From contig JAOZNZ010000246.1 in assembly GCA_029933535.1 (NCBI GenBank), positions 1-5,497 of the forward strand: a stretch of 5,497 nucleotides of DNA, read 5' to 3'. Below are positions 1 to 5,497 of this stretch, piece by piece. The position numbers and the translations under genes were made by a program. The number at the start of each line of letters is the position of its first letter. The first letter of the stretch is position 1. Source of the DNA: a bacterium (lineage in GTDB: Bacteria; Auribacterota; UBA3054; B51-G9). The notes below the pieces were generated by a model, which saw only the letters and a list, made by a program, of their open reading frames with translations, had not been told where the DNA came from and made no database searches.

Positions 1-160
1 CCATCCAATCCATAACGGCGGTACCGTCATGAACTTCGCCCATTTTATAAGTTACGCCTGTAAAATATAAAATACGTTCAGTAGTTGTTGTTTTACCGGC
101 ATCGATATGAGCCATGATGCCGATATTTCTAGTTCTTTCAAGAGGTATTTCTCTAGACAT
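1..160 (-). CDS. fusA: Elongation factor G, N-terminal fragment (cut by window edge)
   Basis: EF-G is the cytosolic GTPase that moves tRNAs and mRNA through the ribosome after each peptide bond and, with ribosome recycling factor, helps split ribosomes after termination. Only the first 53 codons are present; the gene runs off the left edge. The protein begins MSREIPLERTRNIGIM and then shows the G1/P-loop of translational GTPases, AHIDAGKT at residues 17-24, followed by TTTERILYFTG and GEVHDGTAVMDWM (41-53), which leads into the switch I region. These match the standard EF-G start; nothing suggests a divergent paralogue such as a tetracycline-resistance protein. The ATG at 160 is the only sensible start because the conserved block begins within ten residues. 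No Shine-Dalgarno sequence precedes it; the last bases before the ATG are TCTAAAA. It lies 92 bases downstream of rpsG, its usual str-operon neighbour, with a terminator-like hairpin in between. Confidence 0.96.
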   Translation of the reverse strand, partial: MSREIPLERTRNIGIMAHIDAGKTTTTERILYFTGVTYKMGEVHDGTAVMDWM

Positions 161-193
161 TTTTAGATAGAGTAAAATTAAGATTAATTAAAA

Positions 194-235
194 GCCCGCC
201 AGAGCAGATAAATAAAAGAATATGCTAAGGCGGGC
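194..235 (-). terminator. Terminator-like hairpin between rpsG and fusA (possible attenuator or processing site)
   Basis: Seen directly: GCCCGCC at 194-200 is the exact reverse complement of GGCGGGC at 229-235. Inside this 7-bp stem, after a 2x2 mismatch, AGCA (203-206) pairs with TGCT (223-226), leaving a 16-base A/U-only loop apart from two C residues on the transcript. On the minus strand the stem is followed at once by TTTTAATTAATC, so it looks like an intrinsic terminator, though the T run is only four long. The other direction has no T run, so the signal is one-way toward fusA. It ends 33 bases before the fusA start. Inference: partial termination or attenuation setting the EF-G to S7 ratio, or an RNA-processing or 3'-end stabilising hairpin. 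A full terminator is unlikely unless fusA has its own promoter, and none is clear in the remaining 33 bases. Confidence 0.5.
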
Positions 236-252
236 AGAATTAGAGTGTGATA

Positions 253-726
253 TTACCAGCGAAAATGTGCAAATGCTCTGTTAGCTTCCGCCATTCTGTG
301 AGTATCGTCACGTTTTTTTATAGTATTTCCCTGTTCGGAAAAAGTATCAGATAATTCCTGAGCAAGAGCTTTAGCCATAGGAGAACCTTTTTTCGAGCGC
401 GCATAACCGATGATCCATCTAATAGCGAGGGCATCCTGCCTGTGGGGAGGAATTTCAATTGGCACCTGATAAGTAGCACCGCCAACGCGTCTGGATTTAA
501 CTTCGAGCATAGGTCTTGCATTATCCATAATTTTATTGAACATCTCGAGTTTATCGGATTGCGAGGTCATTTTAGCTGCTTGATCAATAGCATCATAGAA
601 GATTTTTTCTGCAATGTTCTTTTTACCGTCGAGCATAACGTAGTTAATAAATTTCGTAACGAGTTTACTGTTAAAAACTTTATCCGGAACAGTATCGCGT
701 TTTGTAGGTTTTCTTCTTCTGGCCAT
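253..726 (-). CDS. rpsG: 30S ribosomal protein S7
   Basis: S7 is a primary assembly protein of the 30S subunit. It binds the 3' major domain of 16S rRNA, starts folding of the head, and sits near the E site and mRNA exit. The 157-residue product has the usual length for the short bacterial form, ending in AEANRAFAHFRW without the C-terminal extension of E. coli K-12 S7. Visible landmarks are the basic N-terminus (RRR at 3-5), MLDGKK at 31-36, the beta-hairpin block VKSRRVGGATYQVPIE at 76-91, and DALAIRWI at 98-105. The ATG at 726 gives the normal ARRR start. No Shine-Dalgarno sequence is visible upstream; the bases before the ATG are ACTATACTCTTATT. It follows rpsL after 79 bases and precedes fusA by 92. 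In E. coli, S7 represses its own operon by binding the rpsL-rpsG gap, which here contains a strong hairpin; whether S7 binds it is unknown. Confidence 0.98.
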   Translation of the reverse strand: MARRRKPTKRDTVPDKVFNSKLVTKFINYVMLDGKKNIAEKIFYDAIDQAAKMTSQSDKLEMFNKIMDNARPMLEVKSRRVGGATYQVPIEIPPHRQDALAIRWIIGYARSKKGSPMAKALAQELSDTFSEQGNTIKKRDDTHRMAEANRAFAHFRW

Positions 727-753
727 AATAAGAGTATAGTTAAATTTTAGATG

Positions 754-771
754 ATCGCGCAGCAGCGCGAT
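754..771 (-). promoter_or_regulatory. GC-rich hairpin in the rpsL-rpsG gap, candidate S7 feedback site
   Basis: ATCGCGC (754-760) and GCGCGAT (765-771) are perfect inverted copies separated by four bases; on the transcript the loop is UGCU. This 7-bp, mostly G-C stem stands out in an otherwise A/T-rich gap. No T run follows on the minus strand (next bases CATCTAAAATTT), so it is not an intrinsic terminator. It ends 27 bases before the rpsG start. In E. coli the equivalent S12-S7 intercistronic RNA is the translational operator bound by S7. The position supports a similar role here, but I cannot show sequence or structural identity with that site, and a simple stabilising or processing hairpin is an alternative. 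Confidence 0.4.
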
Positions 772-780
772 ACTTCATTG

Positions 781-805
781 TTAGATTTCAGATTTTAGAT
801 TTCAG
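781..805. repeat. 11-base direct repeat after rpsL stop
   Basis: TTAGATTTCAG occurs at 781-791 and again exactly at 795-805, a 14-base period with three bases (ATT) between copies. The second copy abuts the rpsL stop codon. On the transcript each copy reads CUGAAAUCUAA. This is probably a small tandem duplication in the 3' untranslated stretch. No function is evident from the sequence. Confidence 0.8.
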
Positions 806-1180
806 TTAAGCCTTAGGTCTTTTAGCACCGTACATTGAGCGGCTTTGTTTTCTGTTTTCAACGCCTGCAGTATCAAGGACACCACGAACGATATGATAGC
901 GAACACCCGGCAGATCCTTAACACGACCGCCACGAACAACAACGATAGAGTGTTCCTGAAGATTATGACCTTCACCCGGAATATAAGCAGTTACTTCCTG
1001 TCCATTAGAGAGGCGAACACGAGCGACTTTACGTAGAGCTGAGTTAGGTTTTTTAGGAGTTCTTGTAGTAACCTGAAGACATACACCACGACGTTGCGGG
1101 CAATGATCAAGTGAAGGTGTTTTATATTTTTTAGCAATAGTTTTACGACCTTTTCTTACGAGCTGATTAATAGTTGGCAT
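806..1180 (-). CDS. rpsL: 30S ribosomal protein S12
   Basis: S12 lies at the decoding centre on the 30S interface side, where it helps check codon-anticodon pairing and contacts EF-G and EF-Tu. The product is 124 residues, the family norm, and aligns without gaps to the E. coli protein over the conserved core. Key stretches are CPQRRGVC (27-34), TPKKPNSALRK (41-51), GEGHNLQEHS (69-78) and RGGRVKDLPGVRYH (83-96), ending GAKRPKA. Lys43 and Lys88, the sites most often altered in streptomycin-resistant mutants, are both the wild-type lysine, so no resistance allele is seen. Asp89, the residue methylthiolated by RimO in many bacteria, is also present. The ATG at 1180 gives the standard MPTINQLVRKGR start and has a short AAGG six bases upstream, the clearest ribosome-binding site in the window. 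It begins 33 bases after the rpoC stop and is very likely co-transcribed with it. Confidence 0.98.
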   Translation of the reverse strand: MPTINQLVRKGRKTIAKKYKTPSLDHCPQRRGVCLQVTTRTPKKPNSALRKVARVRLSNGQEVTAYIPGEGHNLQEHSIVVVRGGRVKDLPGVRYHIVRGVLDTAGVENRKQSRSMYGAKRPKA

Positions 1181-1186
1181 ATTTAA

Positions 1187-1191
1187 CCTTT
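1187..1191 (-). promoter_or_regulatory. Short Shine-Dalgarno site of rpsL
   Basis: Reading the minus strand, AAAGG stands six bases before the rpsL ATG, in an otherwise almost pure A/T gap. The match to the anti-Shine-Dalgarno sequence is short, but spacing is good, and it is the only credible such site among the four gene starts here. Confidence 0.55.
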
Positions 1192-1213
1192 TATTATATT
1201 ATTATTTAATAAA

Positions 1214-4200
1214 TTAATTTTCTTCATTATCACTTTCGCGGGATTCAGGCACATAACCTGCAACATTTTGGATGATACTTTCAACATCAGAAATACCGGT
1301 ATCATCATCATCATCAACGCTAAGGAAAGCCGGTAAAGTTTCATTACTTTTAACTCTTCCGACATATAGTTCATTAGTACCTTTATATCCTCTTCTAAAG
1401 TGTTCCTGTGTAAAACCGGTACCCGCAGGAACGATATGTCCCATAATGATATTTTCTTTAAATCCGAGAAGAGGATCTGTTCTACCGGTAGCTGCCGCTT
1501 CAGTAAGAACTCTGGTAGTTTCCTGGAAAGAAGCAGCCGAAATAAAGCTGGCAGTACTTAATCCTGCTTTAGTTACACCCTGAAGAACAGGAGAACCTTT
1601 AGCCGGTCGACCCGGAATATTCAAAGAAGCGACTTTACTATTTTCCTGATTAAAGAGTCCGATTTCAATATCTTCTCCAAAGAGGAAAGAAGTATCACCC
1701 GGATCAGTAATCTGAACTTTTCTAAGCATCTGCCTAAGAATTACTTCCACATGTTTATCATTAATTTCAACTCCCTGACAGCGATAAACTTCCTGGATTT
1801 GATCAAGCAGATAACTCTGTAATTCTTTAACACCACAAATTGCAAGAAGGTCATGAGGATTTACAGCGCCTTCAGTAAGCTGCTGTCCTTTTCTGACATT
1901 TTCACTTGCAGTAACAACGAGGTGTCTTCCAAGAGGGATAAGGTGTTCAAGTTCTTCGCCTGTGGTTTCATTTTTAACGATAACTTTTCTTTTACCACTT
2001 GTAATACCTTCATGGAACACAATAACACCATCTATTTTAGCAATATCTGCAGTTTCTTTAGGAATACGTGCTTCAAATAATTCTTCAACACGAGGTAAAC
2101 CACCGGTAATATCTTTAGTCATTGAAGCTTTACGCGGTGTTTTAGCAATAAGCGCTCCAGCTTTAACGATTTCACCGTCAGCAACGACAATATGAGCATC
2201 AGCCGGAATATAATGATGGCTTAAAGTTTCCTCTGTATCGGGATCTTTAATAATAATCTGAGGCCGCAAGTTTTCGCGTGTTTCGAGAATAACGGTTTCT
2301 ATTTTACCGGTAACCTCATTACGTTCACGTTTCATAGTGGAGCCTTGAATAATATCATTATACTGAACACAACCGCGTTGGCCGGTATAAATTGAAATAC
2401 TATATGGGTCCCATTTAACGAGTCGCTGACCTTTTTTTACTTTATCGCCATCTTTAATATAAAAGACAGCACCAATAACGATAGGATATTTCCCGATTTC
2501 TCTATCGTCTTTCTTATTATGCAAAGTAATAAAACCGTTTCTATTCAAGGCCAATTCACCTTCTTCAGTCTTAACGGTACGAACATTATGAATCCGTACA
2601 TAACCGTCCTTACCGGCATTATAAAAAGGTTTTGTGACTTCTGAACTTGCAGTACCACCGATATGGAAAGTACGCATAGTAAGCTGAGTTCCCGGTTCGC
2701 CGATAGACTGCGCAGCAATAATACCCGCCGGAGTTCCCTGCTGCACGAGCATATGTCTGGCGAGGTCCATGCCATAACATTTAGCACACATACCGAATTT
2801 AGCTTCACAAGTCAGTGCTGAACGAATAGCAATACTATTGATATTATAATCGTCAACACAAGCTGCTTTTTCTTCAGTAATTAATTCGCCTGCTTTAAAG
2901 AGGATATCATTAGTACCCGGTATATAAACATCATTAACAGCCACACGACCGGTAATACGATCAGACATAGGGACTTTAATTTCATTACCTTCTTCGATAG
3001 CAGACACTCTGATACCGTTAGGAGTTCCACAATCATCTTCAATGATAATAACATCCTGTGCAACGTCGACAAGACGTCTGGTCAGATAACCTGCATCGGC
3101 AGTTTTCAGAGCTGTATCAGCCAAACCTTTTCTTGCGCCATGAGTAGAGATAAAATATTCAAGAACCGAAAGACCTTCTTTAAAGTTAGAAGTAATCGGA
3201 GTTTCAATAATTTTATTGGAAGTATTTGCCATAAGACCACGCATAGCAGCGAGCTGTTTAATCTGATCTTTAGAACCACGAGCTCCGGAATCAACCATCA
3301 TATGAAGCGGGTTCAACTCTTTATTTACCAGATCAGGAACACGCAGACTATCAAATAAATCATTAGCGAGCTGGTTACTCGTATGAGTCCATTCGTCAAT
3401 AATTTTGTTATAGCGTTCATTTTCAGTAATCGCGCCTGAAGAGTATTCATCAGAGACTTTAGCTACCGCTCTATGTGCTTTAGCGAGCGTTTTTTCTTTA
3501 GTTTTCGGTATTGCCATATCATACATAGAAATAGAAATTCCGGCAATAGTGGCAATATGGAAACCAAGTTCTTTAATTCTATCCAGAGTTTCGACTGTGC
3601 GTTGTTGTCCTACAGCTTTATAACATTCGGAAACGATTTTACCAAGTTGTTTTTTATTAACAGTATGGTTATAAAATTCAAGTTCTTCAGGCAAAGCCTC
3701 GTTAAATATAACACGCCCTGCAGTAGTGATAACCGGTTTTTTACTTTCCGGGAACATAACTTTAATTTCTGTATGAAAAGTAATCGCATCATTATCAAGA
3801 GCGCGATGAACTTCATCAGGAGACAAGACACCGACTTTAGCTTTCAAATGTTCTTTAAGCCACGGATCGATTGTAAGATAATAAATTCCAAGAACCATGT
3901 CCTGAGTAGGAGTCATAATTGCTCTACCTGATGCAGGGGAATAAATATTATTAGTAGCGAGCATCAAATTTTTAGTTTCCCATTGCGCTTCTTTAGAAAG
4001 AGGAACATGCACAGCCATTTGATCGCCGTCAAAGTCAGCATTAAATGCCGCACAGACGAGTGGATGAACTCTAATAGCGTTTCCTTCAATCAGTACAGGT
4101 TCAAAAGCCTGGATACCAAGTCTATGCAAAGTAGGTGCACGGTTAAGCATTACCGTATGACCTTTAGTAACTTCTTCGAGGATATCCCAAACTTCAGCTG

Positions 4201-5464
4201 GTTCTCGCTGAATAAGTTTTCTTGCGGCTTTAACAGAATTTGCCATACCTGATTTAACGATAACAGAAGCAACGAAGGGCTGGAAAAGTTCTAACGCCAT
4301 TTTCTTAGGAAGCCCGCATTGGTGAACTTTCAATTCCGGTCCAACAATAATAACTGATCGTCCCGAATAGTCGACACGTTTACCCAGCAAGTTTTGTCTG
4401 AAACGTCCTTGTTTACCTTTAAGATTATCGCTCAAAGATTTAAGTGGCCGATTTGACGGACCTGTAACAACATGACCGTGACGACCGTTATCGATCAGAG
4501 CGTCAACAGCTTCCTGAAGCATTCTTTTTTCATTTCTTATAATAACTTCCGGAGTTCTCTGACTAAGCAAAAGTTTTAATCTGTTATTACGATTAATAAC
4601 TCTTCTATAAAGATCATTCAAGTCGGAAGTTGCAAATCTGCCGCCATCAAGAGGTACAAGTGGTCTCAAATCAGGTGGAATAATAGGAATCGCCTCAAGT
4701 ATCATATGTTCACATTTACTTACTGAATGCCTGAATCCTTCAATCACTTTCAACCGCTTAGCGATTTTTCTTCTCATCGGAATCGAACGGGTTTTATGGA
4801 TTTTCCCATAAAGTTCTTCGGCACACTTGTCTAAGTCCTGTTCTATGAGAAGACGTTTAATTGCCTCAGCTCCCATACCGACTTCAAAGGAAGGGCCATG
4901 TTTTTCAACATAGTCTTCATATTCCAGTTCATTGATCAGCTGGAATTTTTTAAGTTCAGTTTTTCCGGGGTCGAGAACGATATAATCTTCAAAATAAATT
5001 ACGCGCTCCAGTTTTTTAGTTGGAAGGTCGAGAACAGTTCCAATTCTGGAAGGCATAATTTTAAAAAACCAGATATGAGCTACGGGAGCTGCAAGTTCGA
5101 TATGTCCCATACGTTGACGACGAACTTTCTTTTCAGCGACTTCAACGCCGCAACGTTCGCATACAATACCGCGATATTTAATTCGTTTATATTTACCGCA
5201 AGCACATTCCCAGTCTTTCACAGGGCCGAAAATTCTTTGACAGAACAATCCGCCTGTTTCCGGTTTATATGTACGGTAATTAATAGTTTCAGGTTTTTTA
5301 ACTTCACCATTTGACCATGAACGAACTACATCAGGAGATGCTATTTGTATAACTACCTGGTCAAGCGAAACTTGTGCAGGTGGTTTGTCCGGCATATCAT
5401 TAGGAGTCATCGGAGCGTCAAATGAAGTTTGATTTTCTGTTGTAATATTTTTTTCAGTTGCCAT
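1214..5464 (-). CDS. rpoC: DNA-directed RNA polymerase subunit beta'
   Basis: Beta' forms one pincer of the RNA polymerase clamp and supplies the catalytic Mg-binding aspartates. The 1416-residue product is complete and close to E. coli beta' (about 1407). In order: N-terminal zinc site Cys87, Cys89, Cys102, Cys105; lid/clamp region PPDLRPLVPLDGGRF (263-277); RVDYSGRSVI (363-372); NRAPTLHR (441-448); active site NADFDGD (475-481) with Asp477, Asp479, Asp481; second zinc site Cys812, Cys886, Cys893, Cys896; bridge helix 775-804; trigger loop around LTMRTFHIGG (928-937) with Arg931 and His934. An insertion of about 180 residues (roughly 938-1116) splits the trigger loop and corresponds to SI3 of E. 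coli. The C-terminus is acidic, with five Asp at 1384-1388. The start is less certain: the conserved core begins near residue 36, so Met19 or Met24 are alternatives, and none has a good Shine-Dalgarno site. rpoB is expected immediately upstream; rpsL follows after 33 bases. Confidence 0.98.
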   Translation of the reverse strand: MATEKNITTENQTSFDAPMTPNDMPDKPPAQVSLDQVVIQIASPDVVRSWSNGEVKKPETINYRTYKPETGGLFCQRIFGPVKDWECACGKYKRIKYRGIVCERCGVEVAEKKVRRQRMGHIELAAPVAHIWFFKIMPSRIGTVLDLPTKKLERVIYFEDYIVLDPGKTELKKFQLINELEYEDYVEKHGPSFEVGMGAEAIKRLLIEQDLDKCAEELYGKIHKTRSIPMRRKIAKRLKVIEGFRHSVSKCEHMILEAIPIIPPDLRPLVPLDGGRFATSDLNDLYRRVINRNNRLKLLLSQRTPEVIIRNEKRMLQEAVDALIDNGRHGHVVTGPSNRPLKSLSDNLKGKQGRFRQNLLGKRVDYSGRSVIIVGPELKVHQCGLPKKMALELFQPFVASVIVKSGMANSVKAARKLIQREPAEVWDILEEVTKGHTVMLNRAPTLHRLGIQAFEPVLIEGNAIRVHPLVCAAFNADFDGDQMAVHVPLSKEAQWETKNLMLATNNIYSPASGRAIMTPTQDMVLGIYYLTIDPWLKEHLKAKVGVLSPDEVHRALDNDAITFHTEIKVMFPESKKPVITTAGRVIFNEALPEELEFYNHTVNKKQLGKIVSECYKAVGQQRTVETLDRIKELGFHIATIAGISISMYDMAIPKTKEKTLAKAHRAVAKVSDEYSSGAITENERYNKIIDEWTHTSNQLANDLFDSLRVPDLVNKELNPLHMMVDSGARGSKDQIKQLAAMRGLMANTSNKIIETPITSNFKEGLSVLEYFISTHGARKGLADTALKTADAGYLTRRLVDVAQDVIIIEDDCGTPNGIRVSAIEEGNEIKVPMSDRITGRVAVNDVYIPGTNDILFKAGELITEEKAACVDDYNINSIAIRSALTCEAKFGMCAKCYGMDLARHMLVQQGTPAGIIAAQSIGEPGTQLTMRTFHIGGTASSEVTKPFYNAGKDGYVRIHNVRTVKTEEGELALNRNGFITLHNKKDDREIGKYPIVIGAVFYIKDGDKVKKGQRLVKWDPYSISIYTGQRGCVQYNDIIQGSTMKRERNEVTGKIETVILETRENLRPQIIIKDPDTEETLSHHYIPADAHIVVADGEIVKAGALIAKTPRKASMTKDITGGLPRVEELFEARIPKETADIAKIDGVIVFHEGITSGKRKVIVKNETTGEELEHLIPLGRHLVVTASENVRKGQQLTEGAVNPHDLLAICGVKELQSYLLDQIQEVYRCQGVEINDKHVEVILRQMLRKVQITDPGDTSFLFGEDIEIGLFNQENSKVASLNIPGRPAKGSPVLQGVTKAGLSTASFISAASFQETTRVLTEAAATGRTDPLLGFKENIIMGHIVPAGTGFTQEHFRRGYKGTNELYVGRVKSNETLPAFLSVDDDDDTGISDVESIIQNVAGYVPESRESDNEEN
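1301..1315 (-). repeat. Five tandem GAT codons in rpoC
   Basis: ATC is repeated five times on the + strand, read as five GAT codons on the coding strand, giving Asp1384-1388 of beta'. It lies in the variable acidic tail just after the last conserved block, so its copy number could vary without affecting the core enzyme. Confidence 0.85.
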
Positions 5465-5497
5465 TTGTATCTTCAGGGTTTTGAAAAGTGGCAGATT
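5465..5497 (-). other. Stretch upstream of rpoC, may contain the end of rpoB
   Basis: These 33 bases precede the chosen rpoC ATG. Gene order predicts that rpoB ends here or just outside. On the minus strand, one frame reads ICHFSKP and stops at TGA (5475-5473). A second frame reads SATFQNPEDTNGN and stops at a TGA inside the start of rpoC. The third is open and in frame with rpoC. I cannot tell which, if any, is the RpoB C-terminus, because that end is poorly conserved. No strong Shine-Dalgarno sequence is present; GAAGA upstream of ACAA is a doubtful one. Confidence 0.3.

Noticed and set aside
1..160. Possible TetM/TetO-type ribosomal protection protein instead of EF-G
   Set aside because: The N-terminal sequence and the position after rpsG both match genuine EF-G.
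733..738. TATACT on the minus strand upstream of rpsG, a possible -10 box
   Set aside because: The -35 position falls in the GC-rich hairpin with no match, and the box lies too close to the rpsG start for a normal leader.
442..750. 102-codon open frame on the + strand across rpsG
   Set aside because: It lies opposite a certain ribosomal protein gene and has no supporting signal.
806..1180. Possible streptomycin-resistance allele in rpsL
   Set aside because: Lys43 and Lys88 are both present, and the surrounding conserved motifs are unaltered.
1193..1198. Perfect TATAAT on the minus strand upstream of rpsL, a possible promoter -10 box
   Set aside because: The gap is almost pure A/T, so the hexamer is expected by chance; no TTGACA-like -35 at 17 bases and no extended -10 are present.
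3473..3931. 152-codon open frame on the + strand inside rpoC
   Set aside because: It is fully antisense to a highly conserved part of rpoC, has a composition typical of a reverse reading (rich in F, S, N, I) and shows no recognisable motif.
4898..5314. 138-codon open frame on the + strand inside rpoC
   Set aside because: It is an antisense shadow of the conserved N-terminal zinc and clamp coding region, with no ribosome-binding site or family resemblance.

Overview
The window is a conserved bacterial transcription/translation locus read entirely from the minus strand. In transcription order it holds rpoC (RNA polymerase beta' subunit, complete), rpsL (ribosomal protein S12, complete), rpsG (ribosomal protein S7, complete) and the first 53 codons of fusA (elongation factor G), cut by the left edge. 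This is the classic junction of the rpoBC cluster with the str operon. rpoB would be expected just beyond the right edge, and the rest of fusA beyond the left edge.

The DNA is AT-rich. The beta' subunit has the sequence style of the PVC group (Lentisphaerota, Planctomycetota, Verrucomicrobiota and relatives): an N-terminal zinc site inside an ECACGKYKRIKYRG context, the ELAAPVAHIWFFK stretch, and a large trigger-loop insertion (SI3) like that of Proteobacteria. The ribosome-binding sites are also telling. Only rpsL has a recognisable, short Shine-Dalgarno match; rpsG, fusA and rpoC have none or a doubtful one. I place the organism tentatively in the PVC group, perhaps Lentisphaerota-like. This rests on remembered family resemblance, not on a search.

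Layout on the + axis: fusA 5' end (1-160); a 92-base gap with a terminator-like hairpin pointing toward fusA; rpsG (253-726); a 79-base gap with a tight GC-rich hairpin and an 11-base direct repeat; rpsL (806-1180); a 33-base, nearly pure A/T gap; rpoC (1214-5464); and 33 bases upstream of rpoC that may include the end of rpoB. No non-coding stretch exceeds 300 bases.

The genes fit one co-transcribed unit: beta' carries catalytic residues of RNA polymerase, S12 and S7 are small-subunit proteins (decoding centre, and head/mRNA exit region), and EF-G drives translocation. All proteins look intact and canonical. I found no mobile element, CRISPR array, RNA gene or novel system. The points worth a second look are the two intercistronic hairpins, the missing Shine-Dalgarno sequences and small details of the rpoC termini.
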